DNA of 64,000 bases, taken from assembly GCF_003426735.1 (NCBI RefSeq), contig NZ_QVON01000005.1:124001-188000 (forward strand). The letters run 5' to 3'. This DNA is from Arenibacter sp. P308M17. GTDB lineage: Bacteria; Bacteroidota; Bacteroidia; Flavobacteriales; Flavobacteriaceae. The translations under genes and the position numbers were made by a program. The notes under the pieces are model-generated. The model ran no database searches. It was not told where the DNA came from and saw only the letters and a list, made by a program, of their open reading frames with translations. Each line of letters begins with the position of its first letter. Position 1 is the stretch's first letter. Shown in pieces: positions 18,592 through 27,503 of the stretch.

Positions 18592-19839
18592 ATGAAAATA
18601 AAAATAAAATACAGCCTATTTACAAGTGTTCTATTATTGGTGGTATCCGCTTCTTTGGGGCAACAACAGGAATATGCCAGCTGGACACTTGAGGAGGTAC
18701 AGGAGGCCATAGACCATTGTAAGGTAAAGACAGAGCGGACTATTGTGAATTTAGAGGGGTACGACAAATCGCCACGTACGATCCCCGCGGATAGTAAACA
18801 TTGGGAGGCGAAACCTACAGGAGGCTGGACAAGTGGTTTCTGGGCGGGAATATTGTGGTATGTTTATGAAGGAACCGGAAGCGAAAAGATCAAAATTGAA
18901 GCTGAAAAATTCACTAATGAAATTGAAACCATTTTGTCGGTACCCGTTAAGAGCCATGACTTGGGTTTTATATTTCAATGTAGTTATGGGAATGGTTATC
19001 GATTGACAAAGAATGGGGCTTACAAGAAAACGCTTCTTATAGCTGCAGATTCCTTGTCACATTTATACAATCCGTCCGTTGGTACAATCCTCTCCTGGCC
19101 GGCACAAGTAAGCAATAAAGTATTTTCCCCGCATAATACCATTATTGATAATATGATGAATTTGGAGTTGCTGTTTGAGGCCTCCAAACTCTCGACCAAT
19201 AAGAAGTATTACAAAATGGCAGTTTCCCATGCCAATGTAACCGCAAAGAACCAAGTTCGTCCGAACAATACGGTTTACCATGTTTTGATTTATGACGATA
19301 GAACAGGGAAGGCTTTGCGGAAAGCTACGCATCAAGGCTTTTCCGACGAGTCGGTTTGGGCACGGGGTCAGGGATGGGGCATTTATGGTTATGCTATGGG
19401 TTATCGTGAAACCGCCAACAGAAAATATTTAAAAATTGCCGACAAGTTGGCAAAGGCCTATCTTAAAAGACTTTCCAAGGATTATGTGCCTTTTTGGGAT
19501 TTTGATGACCCTGCTATTCCCAATACGCCTAAGGATGCTTCAGCTGCTAGCATCGTGGCGTCGGCATTTTTGGAACTATCCGAACTGCATAACAAGAGGG
19601 CTAAAAAGGAATTATATAGGACATGGGCGGAAAAAATGCTCCGTTCCCTTTCTTCTCCCAGCTATTTAAGCGGAAGTCGGAACGATGCATTTTTGATTCA
19701 CTCAACAGGTAACAAACCTAGGAATAGGGAAGTCGACATCCCCATTATATATGCGGATTACTATTATATCGAGGCCCTTGTCAGATTAAAGAAAATACTG
19801 CAATCGGAGATGGCAGGTAAACAAATGCCAAAAAGATGA
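18592..19839 (+). CDS. GH88-family unsaturated glucuronyl hydrolase
   Basis: 415-residue (alpha/alpha)6-barrel enzyme with a signal peptide ending near SASLGQ. It removes the 4,5-unsaturated uronate left by polysaccharide lyases through hydration of the vinyl ether. The two conserved aspartates are in SHDLGF (Asp123) and IIDNMMN (Asp186), 63 residues apart, as in characterised GH88 enzymes. GGWTSGFWAG, ESVWARGQGWGIYGY and FWDFDDP are further signatures. It directly follows the lyase genes, and its stop overlaps the next gene by 4 bp (ATGA). GH88 rather than GH105 type agrees with a glycosaminoglycan-like unsaturated disaccharide substrate. Confidence 0.93.
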   Translation: MKIKIKYSLFTSVLLLVVSASLGQQQEYASWTLEEVQEAIDHCKVKTERTIVNLEGYDKSPRTIPADSKHWEAKPTGGWTSGFWAGILWYVYEGTGSEKIKIEAEKFTNEIETILSVPVKSHDLGFIFQCSYGNGYRLTKNGAYKKTLLIAADSLSHLYNPSVGTILSWPAQVSNKVFSPHNTIIDNMMNLELLFEASKLSTNKKYYKMAVSHANVTAKNQVRPNNTVYHVLIYDDRTGKALRKATHQGFSDESVWARGQGWGIYGYAMGYRETANRKYLKIADKLAKAYLKRLSKDYVPFWDFDDPAIPNTPKDASAASIVASAFLELSELHNKRAKKELYRTWAEKMLRSLSSPSYLSGSRNDAFLIHSTGNKPRNREVDIPIIYADYYYIEALVRLKKILQSEMAGKQMPKR

Positions 19840-20582
19840 GCGGATATATTTTAAATTTTCACCTATGGATCGTCTTGTTATCCGTATTTGTGGATGTGCA
19901 ATGTCAAGGGCTGAACACGGGAATCGGAAAAGGGGACTTACTTTATGAAAATTCCATGGGTTCGGCAAAACAAATGACCGATTGGGTAATGGAAGGACCG
20001 GCCATGACGGAATTTAGGGATGGTTGGATGCATATGTATTCACCAGAAGAAGAGGGTCATCACGTATTGTGGTGCCCCGTAGATTTTCCTTCAGATTTTA
20101 TTGCAGAATGGGAACTACAGAACCAAGAAACGGATGCTGGATTGGTAATTATCTTCTTTTCCGCTTTAGGAAATAATGGGGAAAGCATTTTTGACCCATC
20201 CTTCCCAAAACGTGATGGTACTTTCAGTCAATATACAAAAAGTGAATATTTTAATAACTATCATATTTCATACTACGCCAATGGTAAGGATAACCGGGAG
20301 AGGGAGGTTGCACATCTTCGAAAAAATAAAGGTTTTGAAAAAGTGCAGGTCGGTGAAACCGGAATCCCAATACATTCTACTGCCATTCACAAGATAAAAT
20401 TGATTAAGAACAATGCGCATATCATAATGTATGTTGATGGGCGTAAAATAATTGACTGGATAGACCAGGGCCAAGGTCAAGCAGTTTGGAAGGATGGAAA
20501 AATAGGCTTTAGACAGATGAAATGGACGCATTTCAGGTACCGTAATTTTAGGGTTTGGGAATTGAAGGAAGACCGTAACTGA
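19836..20582 (+). CDS. DUF1961 family secreted protein
   Basis: 248 residues with an N-terminal signal peptide (cleavage near DVQCQG). The start codon overlaps the GH88 stop as ATGA, so translation is coupled. The sequence is a jelly-roll-like DUF1961 protein: LLYENSMGS at the start of the fold, GHHVLWCPVDFPSDFIAEWE, FNNYHISYYAN, and the terminal THFRYRNFRVW strand. DUF1961 genes recur in PULs with uronate lyases, but I know no settled function. It may be a lyase, a carbohydrate-binding protein or a hydrolase. Coupling to GH88 suggests a role on unsaturated oligosaccharides. Confidence 0.82.
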   Translation: MSGYILNFHLWIVLLSVFVDVQCQGLNTGIGKGDLLYENSMGSAKQMTDWVMEGPAMTEFRDGWMHMYSPEEEGHHVLWCPVDFPSDFIAEWELQNQETDAGLVIIFFSALGNNGESIFDPSFPKRDGTFSQYTKSEYFNNYHISYYANGKDNREREVAHLRKNKGFEKVQVGETGIPIHSTAIHKIKLIKNNAHIIMYVDGRKIIDWIDQGQGQAVWKDGKIGFRQMKWTHFRYRNFRVWELKEDRN

Positions 20583-20609
20583 TGGTGCTTGATTTAATCA
20601 ATAGAATTT

Positions 20610-20684
20610 CCCGAGCCCGCCCGTACCGAACGGGCCGTTCGGGCGGGGCTCTGCCCGCCCGTTTCCGGTCGGACGGGCCTCGGG
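20610..20684. repeat. GC-rich palindromic repeat cluster
   Basis: The 265-bp gap before the heparinase-like gene contains a block of nested inverted repeats: CCCGAGCCC near the left end against GGGCCTCGGG at the right, and CCCGTACCGAACGGGCCGTT within. It is far richer in GC than its surroundings and lacks any coding capacity. It belongs to the same interspersed family as the elements at 9090-9200, 29360-29586, 30970-31095, 32900-32990 and 40562-40610. Confidence 0.7.
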
Positions 20685-20847
20685 TGTAGCGTTATAGGCG
20701 GTTACGACGTACGGCATTGGATTATTTTGTCTTGTATCTTGGTTCTTGTAGCGCAGCGGTCTTGATAGCTCGGGACGGGTGAGGCTAAATGAGGCGTCTC
20801 CCCATTACTTTGGACGGAGTGGTGAATATTAAAAAATAAAATAAGTA

Positions 20848-23436
20848 ATGTCTATGACAATAAGAGGAATACGAATTTCGTCAATGGTTCGTGGAATTGC
20901 CACAGGATTGATATCCATATTTTTTTTAACATGTACGACTTCGGAAAAGGCAACTGAACTGCATGGTGAAATAAGAGTAACCAGCAAAATGATTTATCCA
21001 AAATACAGGCTATGGACTACACCCTCGAACGGGGAAGAGCCAGCGTTCAATTCCCCCAGTTTTGAGTGGCCTACGACAAAAAAAATGACCGATTATGATG
21101 TACGGCTTTCTTCCAATAAGGATTTTTCAACAAATCTTATTGAAAAAAAGAATATTCCATTTGCCATCTTTAACCCACACCAAAAGTTGGATAAGGGCAT
21201 TTGGTACTGGCAGCACCGTGAGAGCGGAAAAGAATGGAGTGTGATGGATTCATTTAGGATTACGGCAGCAACAAAAGAATTTACAACCCCTAAATTAAGT
21301 AAGGTACTCCAAAATATTTCTACAGAACATCCAAGGGTTTTTGCAAACAAAAATGATTTGGCGGGCCTGAGGGCTAGAGCAAAAGATTACAGGGAGACCA
21401 AGGCAATTCTGGATCTGGCCAATAATCTTTTGAGCGAAATTCCTCCAACAGAGGAATCCGGGCTTCCAAAGCATAAGGGAAAGAACGAATATGAAGATGC
21501 TATGATTGCGGAACAGGCCAGCAAAACCCTTGGAAGGCGAGTTTTTTCCACCCTTAATACACTATCGCAGGCCTATATTTTAACCGGGGACATTAAGTAC
21601 TACGGAGCGGCTAAAAAATGGATGGTAGAAGTTGCGGATTGGGATCCGAACGGGATCACCCATTTGTCCAATTTTGGCGACTCCGCAATAATGACATGTT
21701 TGGCTTTGGCCGTAGATACTTTTTGGGATGTATTGGATGAGGCCGTAAGGGAGAAAATGATAAGGCAATCCTCTGTACGCGCAACTAATTTTTATAATTT
21801 GTGGATAGGAAAAGTGGAAAGCAGGTCTTCATCCATGCATGTTTGGCAACATATTTTGCATCAAATGTTTCAAACCTCAATGGCGTTGGCCGGCGAAACT
21901 ACAGAAGCGGATAAATGGTTGGAATATATTTATGAAATATGGATTGCACAATTTCCAAAAATGGCCGAAACCGATGGTGCTTGGTTTAATGGCATCGGTT
22001 ATTTTATAATGAATACGTTGACCATTTATGATATGTCTTCTAGTTTTAGCGACCTTACGGGTGTTGATTTTCAATGGTCGGATTGGTTTGTGAACAATCC
22101 AAAATGGTTGTTATATGCCTTTCCGCCTAACAGTGTTGGTGATGGTTTTGGCAATGATGGGGACAAATATTGGTATCCTACCATCAAATATGCGGGATTC
22201 ATGGATACTGCTGCCCGCATGCTCAATGATCCTTACGCGGCATGGTATTCAAAAGAAGTTGCCAAAGGACTGAGCCAAGATATTTCTTCCGAGTCGGAAT
22301 TTCGTTGGTATAGAATTCAATGGGCAAACAAAAATCCGCGCCCAAAGATTTCAGAAGATTTTAATTTTCCCCAAGCGGCACATTTCCCCGATGTAGGGGT
22401 GTCCTATATGCATACAGATATACAAAGTATTGAGAATAATTTAATGTTATCGGCAACTAGTAGTCCATTCGGATCAAATGGCCATAAACATGCGGAACAA
22501 AATAATTTTAATATTGCCTTTGGTGGAAAACGTCTATTTTATAATTCAGGATACCGACCTAAGATGGGGGATCCACATCACCAAGATTGGCATAAACATA
22601 CTCGCGGACATAACGGAATTTTAATTGATGGCAAAGGTCAACCCTTTGATGCAGGAGCTTATGGCTGGATGCCGCGCTTTCTTCATGGTAAACAGATTTC
22701 ATATGCCGTTGGCGATGCATCCAATGCATATTCTGCTTCTGATGGGGTATCCATTGATTTGGGAATGAAACGATTTCGACGACATTATCTAATGCTACGC
22801 CCTTCGATCATTGTTATTTACGATGAATTGGAAGCAGATCACGCTGCAGAATGGACCTGGTTGCTGCATAATGATAAAGGATTGGAAATAGATTCGAATA
22901 AAAAAACGATCACAGCTGAAAACGAGTATGCAAATGCTCTGGTTTCTCTTTATTCATCTACGGATATTGATTTTAATGTAACCGACACTTTTAGCATTCC
23001 AGCAAAAAATTGGAATAGAAAAGTGGATCAGGCAGGAAATATAATTGATTTTGTAGATCAATGGCATTTCACGGGAATTACAAAAGAGAAGACCGACAAA
23101 ATGCGCTATTTGGCAATTTTTCAAGTGAAACCCAAAGCAGGGGATTCCGTTTGTGAAGAGGTGATTTTTGACGAAACTACAAATACCTATTCAATTGCCG
23201 GATGGAATATTAAAGCAGAAATGAATGTAGCTAAAGCTGCGAAAATTGAAATAAGTGACCGTTTGGGAACGGCATCGTTCATATCATCGGGGGTATTGGA
23301 ATTTGATGGAAAAAAATACAAGGGAAAGGTTAGTGGCAGTTCCAAATTAGTGGAAATAATAGAAGGCCAGAAAGTACTTCAGGAGAAGGTGGATGAAGTA
23401 CCGGCTGAAATTCAAAAAGTAATGATGAACGACTAA
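20848..23436 (+). CDS. Heparinase II/III-type polysaccharide lyase with DUF4962 domain
   Basis: 862-residue secreted lipoprotein-like enzyme (IFFLTCTTSE). The N-terminal ~130 residues form a beta-sandwich (DUF4962 type, 'FEWPTTKKMTDYDVRLS'). An alpha/alpha toroid follows (FSTLNTLSQAYILTGD, LSNFGDSAIMTCLALAVD). The C-terminal heparinase II/III beta-sheet domain contains HKHAEQNNFNIAFGGKRLFY, RGHNGILIDGKG and YDELEADHAAEWTWLLH. These enzymes cleave uronate linkages in heparin-, chondroitin-, ulvan- or alginate-like glycans by beta-elimination with Tyr/His catalysis. Its size is normal for DUF4962 fusions. Together with the PL6 enzyme it would generate substrates for the GH88. The specific family number cannot be fixed by eye. 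Confidence 0.88.
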   Translation: MSMTIRGIRISSMVRGIATGLISIFFLTCTTSEKATELHGEIRVTSKMIYPKYRLWTTPSNGEEPAFNSPSFEWPTTKKMTDYDVRLSSNKDFSTNLIEKKNIPFAIFNPHQKLDKGIWYWQHRESGKEWSVMDSFRITAATKEFTTPKLSKVLQNISTEHPRVFANKNDLAGLRARAKDYRETKAILDLANNLLSEIPPTEESGLPKHKGKNEYEDAMIAEQASKTLGRRVFSTLNTLSQAYILTGDIKYYGAAKKWMVEVADWDPNGITHLSNFGDSAIMTCLALAVDTFWDVLDEAVREKMIRQSSVRATNFYNLWIGKVESRSSSMHVWQHILHQMFQTSMALAGETTEADKWLEYIYEIWIAQFPKMAETDGAWFNGIGYFIMNTLTIYDMSSSFSDLTGVDFQWSDWFVNNPKWLLYAFPPNSVGDGFGNDGDKYWYPTIKYAGFMDTAARMLNDPYAAWYSKEVAKGLSQDISSESEFRWYRIQWANKNPRPKISEDFNFPQAAHFPDVGVSYMHTDIQSIENNLMLSATSSPFGSNGHKHAEQNNFNIAFGGKRLFYNSGYRPKMGDPHHQDWHKHTRGHNGILIDGKGQPFDAGAYGWMPRFLHGKQISYAVGDASNAYSASDGVSIDLGMKRFRRHYLMLRPSIIVIYDELEADHAAEWTWLLHNDKGLEIDSNKKTITAENEYANALVSLYSSTDIDFNVTDTFSIPAKNWNRKVDQAGNIIDFVDQWHFTGITKEKTDKMRYLAIFQVKPKAGDSVCEEVIFDETTNTYSIAGWNIKAEMNVAKAAKIEISDRLGTASFISSGVLEFDGKKYKGKVSGSSKLVEIIEGQKVLQEKVDEVPAEIQKVMMND

Positions 23437-23510
23437 AAAATGCCCACCGATGGTTGGCCAAATCCCAAAAAAGTTTCTAAACTAAAAATGAAATTTGTAA
23501 GGTAAGAATT

Positions 23511-24980
23511 ATGAAAAAAATGAAGCGTCCAATACTAGTAGTTTTGCTTTTGAGTCTTTTGATTTCCTGTAAAGAAAAGGAAATAAAAAGGGAACAAAGG
23601 CCAAACGTCTTGATGATCTGTGTGGATGACCTTAACGATTGGATAGGGGCTATGGGCGGTCATCCAAATGCGATAACCCCTAATATGGACAGATTGGCAG
23701 CTAGGGGGGTGCTGTTTACCAATGCGCATTGCCAGGCTCCCATATGTGGCCCTTCCAGAGCCTCTATAATGACTGGATTGAGGCCTTCCACCACGGGGAT
23801 CTATGGCCAGATAGACGACGAGGAAATAAAAAGTGCCTCCGAAGCGACCCTGGACGTAGTTTTTCTTCCGGAATATTTTAAAAACAATGGGTATCATACT
23901 ATGGGCAAGGGAAAGATATTTCACAACTTTGCGCCCAAGGGTGTTTTTGATGAGGCAGCTGGTAGGGAAAAAGGTTTTGGGCCAAGGCCTGAAAAAAACT
24001 TTAAATGGGATAAAAATGGAACAAGTACCGATTGGGGGGCATTTCCTGAAAACGATATTGAAATGCCGGATTATAGGACTGCGCAATGGGCAGTTGAAAA
24101 ATTGGGAACAGATTATGAAAAACCATTTTTTCTTGTAGCAGGCTTTGTCCGGCCCCATGTACCCTGGTATGTGCCTCAGAAATGGTTTGAGATGCATCCA
24201 GTGGACAAGGTGCAAACACCTCCCTATAAAAATGATGATCTTTATGATTTACCCGCTATTTCGAAACAGCTGCATGAAATGCCCATGATGCCCACAACGG
24301 AATGGGCCATTGCATCCGGGGAATGGAAAAATATAGTCCAGGCCTACTTGGCCAGCGTCACCTTTGTGGATTATTATATAGGTGAAGTGCTCAACGCACT
24401 CGAAAATAGCCGATACAAGGACAATACCATAGTAATTCTCTGGTCGGACCATGGATATCGGTTGGGCGGGAAGGGAACGTTTGCCAAGCATGCATTATGG
24501 CAGGAGGCTACCAATGCACCGCTGATTATTTCCATTCCCAATGGGCAGAAGGGGATAGTACGTACCCAAGCCGTTGAAATGTTGGATATTTACCCCACAC
24601 TCCTGGATTTATGCAATTTGCCTCCGAATATAAAGAATGAGGGTAAAAGTTTAAAACCCTTACTTGAAAACCCCAATATAAAGGAGGAATATTATGCGGT
24701 AACCACCTATGGCAGAAACAACCATGCCGTGGTTTCGGATCAATTCAGGTATATTCGTTATGAAGATGGAACCGAGGAGTTATACGATCATACGCAGGAC
24801 CCCAATGAATGGCAGAATATTGCCAAAGATACGGTGAACAGTAGGGTCGTTCAAATGCATAGGCATAGGCTGCCACAATACAATGCCCTGTGGACCCCAA
24901 AGGGAAAAAATAATTCCGTAAATACCTATTTTGAAAAGCAGCGTGCCGAACAGACCAATAAACAGGGAGAAAATAATTAA
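23511..24980 (+). CDS. S1-family sulfatase lipoprotein, iduronate-2-sulfatase-like
   Basis: 489 residues with lipoprotein signal (LLISC20KE). CVDDLNDWIG holds the metal-binding aspartates and ICGPSRASIMTG the formylglycine site (Cys79). FVRPHVPWYVP, LWSDHGYRLGGKG and LYDHTQDPNEW place it in the same S1 subgroup as the enzyme at 12645; the two are clear paralogues. It probably removes 2-O-sulfate from a uronic acid or a similar ester. The tail after the last conserved region (residues ~460-489) is charged and low in complexity. Confidence 0.94.
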   Translation: MKKMKRPILVVLLLSLLISCKEKEIKREQRPNVLMICVDDLNDWIGAMGGHPNAITPNMDRLAARGVLFTNAHCQAPICGPSRASIMTGLRPSTTGIYGQIDDEEIKSASEATLDVVFLPEYFKNNGYHTMGKGKIFHNFAPKGVFDEAAGREKGFGPRPEKNFKWDKNGTSTDWGAFPENDIEMPDYRTAQWAVEKLGTDYEKPFFLVAGFVRPHVPWYVPQKWFEMHPVDKVQTPPYKNDDLYDLPAISKQLHEMPMMPTTEWAIASGEWKNIVQAYLASVTFVDYYIGEVLNALENSRYKDNTIVILWSDHGYRLGGKGTFAKHALWQEATNAPLIISIPNGQKGIVRTQAVEMLDIYPTLLDLCNLPPNIKNEGKSLKPLLENPNIKEEYYAVTTYGRNNHAVVSDQFRYIRYEDGTEELYDHTQDPNEWQNIAKDTVNSRVVQMHRHRLPQYNALWTPKGKNNSVNTYFEKQRAEQTNKQGENN

Positions 24981-25032
24981 AATCCCATAAGGTTTTATAT
25001 AAAACTTGAGCAGTGTCTTAAACAAGGAGAAA

Positions 25033-26646
25033 ATGAAAAATTATACAAAACAAGGGTTAACAGTTGCAATATGCTTTATTTTATTAGCCCTTTTAGGTTG
25101 CAAATCTAAAAATGAAATTGGACAGGAACCGGAAAAGAAGCCAAATATCCTATTTGCCATTGCCGATGACCAGTCTTTTCCTTATGCTTCGGCCTATGGA
25201 ACCAGTGGAATAAGAACCCCCTCTTTTGATAAGGTGGCCAAAGAGGGTATTTTGTTTACCAACGCCTTTGTTGCGGCACCCCAATGCAGCCCTTCAAGAG
25301 CAGCAATCCTAACGGGTAAAAATATTTGGCAGATTGAGGAAGCGGGTACCCATGCCAGCTACTTTCCGAAAAAATATCCTGTATTTACAGATTTGCTGGC
25401 AGGTGTAGGTTATAAAATCGGTTTTACAGGAAAACCATGGGGCCCGGGTAATTGGAAAGATGCGGGTTGGTTACAAAACCCGGTCGGACCGGAATTCAAT
25501 GATAAAAAGATGGGTCCCGTGCCTACCACGGGAATTCACACTACGGATTACTTTGGAAACTTCATGGATTTTTTTCAGCAAAAGAAAAAAGATCAACCTT
25601 TCTTTTTTTGGTACGGAGGCCATGAACCACATCGAAACTATGAAGCGGGTTCGGGAGCAAAGGCCGGGAAGATTTTAGAGGAAGCGTTTGTACCGGCATT
25701 TCTTCCGGACCACGAATTGATTAAGACCGATATTGCGGACTACGCTATGGAAATAGAGTGGTTCGACGCCCATTTGGGAAAAATGATCCAGTTTTTGAAA
25801 GAACAGGGAGAACTGGAAAATACGATTATTGTGGTGACCGCCGATAACGGAATGCCCTTTCCTTCGGCCAAGGCCAATTTACAGGAATACGGTACACATG
25901 TACCTTTGGCAATATGTTGGCCTGCCAAAATGAAAGGGAATAGGGTAGTGGAAGACCTGGTTGCACTTATAGATCTGGCACCTACTTTTCTGGAACTGGC
26001 CAAGGTGGAAGAAGTACCTGAAATGACAGGTAAAAGTCTTTCAAAACTATTGATTCCCTTTCCGGACGTTCCATCCCAAACGCATCGGGAATTTGTTTTG
26101 ACAGGTCGTGAAAGGCACACCCACGCCAGGCCTGATAATTTAGGGTACCCCGCACGGGCCATTAGAACCCGGGATTACCTTTATGTACGTAATTTTAAGC
26201 CCGATCTTTGGCCGGCTGGCAACCCTGCGCCCCCTTCTTCAAAAAGCAGGACTGTGACCAATGGATATAAATCATTATGGCCGGGATTTCATGATGTGGA
26301 TGACTCCCCATCAAAACTCTTTCTAATGGAGCAACAGACCGAATATCCCACCTACTACAATTTGGCCTATGATAAGCGGCCCTCGGAACAATTATATGAT
26401 ATTAAAAAAGATCCGGGTTGTGTGGACAATGTTGCGGACGAACCTCATTACGTTGAAATAATAAAGGATCTAAGAAAGAAACTTAATACGGAACTTAAGC
26501 TGCAAGGAGACCCAAGGGTTTTAGGGTATGGGGATATATTTGATGGCTACCCCCGTATGTCGATCATGCGCGAATTTGATGGTTTTCATGAACGGAGCAA
26601 ATACAATCCGGCTTTTATTCAACAGGGCCAGGGGATAATAAAATAA
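25033..26646 (+). CDS. S1-family sulfatase lipoprotein, N-sulfoglucosamine sulfohydrolase-like
   Basis: 537 residues; the ATG is preceded by AAGGAGA, one of few good Shine-Dalgarno matches in the locus, which decides the start over an upstream in-frame TTG. Lipoprotein signal LALLGC23KS. AIADDQSFPYASAYG and QCSPSRAAILTG (Cys85) are typical of the heparan N-sulfatase-like S1 group, as are GKPWGPGNW and FFFWYGGHEPHR. VVTADNGMPFPSAKAN provides the DNG motif. Substrates of that group include N-sulfate and 6-O-sulfate on amino sugars as well as marine glycans, so the name is only a family label. Last gene of the first PUL. Confidence 0.93.
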   Translation: MKNYTKQGLTVAICFILLALLGCKSKNEIGQEPEKKPNILFAIADDQSFPYASAYGTSGIRTPSFDKVAKEGILFTNAFVAAPQCSPSRAAILTGKNIWQIEEAGTHASYFPKKYPVFTDLLAGVGYKIGFTGKPWGPGNWKDAGWLQNPVGPEFNDKKMGPVPTTGIHTTDYFGNFMDFFQQKKKDQPFFFWYGGHEPHRNYEAGSGAKAGKILEEAFVPAFLPDHELIKTDIADYAMEIEWFDAHLGKMIQFLKEQGELENTIIVVTADNGMPFPSAKANLQEYGTHVPLAICWPAKMKGNRVVEDLVALIDLAPTFLELAKVEEVPEMTGKSLSKLLIPFPDVPSQTHREFVLTGRERHTHARPDNLGYPARAIRTRDYLYVRNFKPDLWPAGNPAPPSSKSRTVTNGYKSLWPGFHDVDDSPSKLFLMEQQTEYPTYYNLAYDKRPSEQLYDIKKDPGCVDNVADEPHYVEIIKDLRKKLNTELKLQGDPRVLGYGDIFDGYPRMSIMREFDGFHERSKYNPAFIQQGQGIIK

Positions 26647-26957
26647 GAAAGTAGCCCGTTTTTTGAGTTACCTTAATTCAAATTGGCTTTAAAATATAAT
26701 ATAGCCCAATAAAACCAATTTGAAATGGGCCTTGGACGAGGAAAAGTACTGGGTACAACCAATAATCTTGATAAGGAAAGTCTGTAAAAGTCTTATTTTG
26801 TGGACAGTATTTAAAAATGGGCAAGATGGCCCTAAGGGAATTCGGTGAAAGCGAAAGAATATCCCTTGTTAGCAATTACAAATACTTGAGACAACGAAAA
26901 TTCGATAGGCAATTGAGACCTTATAAGTATAACAAGGAAGTATAATTAAAAACAAAA
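26647..26957. other. Intergenic stretch with a 42-codon open frame
   Basis: No recognisable gene. An open frame at 26817-26945 (+) could encode 42 residues rich in Arg/Lys/Tyr and ends 12 bp before the hsdM remnant. It resembles no family I recognise and lacks a clear ribosome binding site. It may be debris of the decayed restriction locus. Confidence 0.4.
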
Positions 26958-27110
26958 ATGAAGAATTTTTAAGAAAAGGCCGATTTAATATGGAGGGTAG
27001 CGGATCTACTGAGAGGAGATTATAAGCAGTCGGACTATGGAAAAGTAATCTTGCCCATGACCGTATTGAGACGACTTGATTGCGTACTTGAGCCTACCAA
27101 CTATTTGGTC
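26958..27110 (+). pseudogene. hsdM: Remnant of type I restriction-modification methylase subunit (hsdM 5' end) with a nonsense codon
   Basis: The frame reads ATG-AAG-AAT-TTT-TAA, then continues as [42 protein letters not shown]. This is the highly conserved N-terminus of HsdM (class I DNA methyltransferase of type I systems). The stop is the fifth codon, at the place where family members carry a sense codon (a CAA to TAA change would explain it). After LEPT the homology ends; the rest of the ~500-residue protein, including its SAM and NPPF motifs, is gone. An hsdR-like tail follows directly in another frame, so a large deletion joined the two ends of an old hsd operon. Confidence 0.85.
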
Positions 27111-27115
27111 GAATG

Positions 27116-27223
27116 GATCAAAATCAAGAAATCTTTGAAAAAATATTGGAGGACAAAGTGTTTGGCGATTTAGTGAAAGAATTGATGATGAATAAAATTT
27201 ATAAAAAGCTGAACGAACAATAA
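27116..27223 (+). pseudogene. hsdR: Probable remnant of type I restriction subunit HsdR C-terminus
   Basis: In a different frame from the hsdM fragment the sequence reads [18 protein letters not shown] then [17 protein letters not shown] and stops. This resembles the final helix of HsdR restriction subunits. The shift of frame at the junction and the loss of the helicase/nuclease body show it is non-functional. Identification rests on a short C-terminal match together with the adjacent hsdM start, so it is less certain than that fragment. Confidence 0.55.
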
Positions 27224-27503
27224 AATTTCAGTGCTATGAATATAAAAAATAGCTACAATTATATCCATTTAAATAGGTGCTGCCATGCCGACCGGATAGA
27301 AAAGTGATTTGTATTGGCAACTCACTTTTCTGTCTCTATTGGACCCGGGAAAAAATGCCGTTTGACCATTAGAATTGCAAACAAATCAATACATTCGTAT
27401 AGACCAAACTGCCCCAATCATAATATTATTATTGTAAAAATATATGGGCCGGAAGCTCTGAAAACGCTTCTGTTTGATAAAAAGAATACACTATTTTTGT
27501 TGA
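27224..27503. other. Intergenic region upstream of trkH
   Basis: AT-rich DNA with no gene I can support. A short open frame at 27314-27514 has no homology and overlaps the trkH start. TATTTTTG at 27492-27499 matches the -7 consensus but lies only 4 bp before the ATG and has no -33 TTG at 19-21 bp, so no promoter is called. Confidence 0.4.

Noticed and set aside
23535-24215. 226-codon open frame on the minus strand within another sulfatase
   Set aside because: Shadow of the + strand gene, which has the intact ICGPSR active site and lipoprotein signal.
27492-27499. TATTTTTG as a trkH promoter -7 box
   Set aside because: It lies 4 bp from the ATG and lacks a TTG at 19-21 bp upstream.
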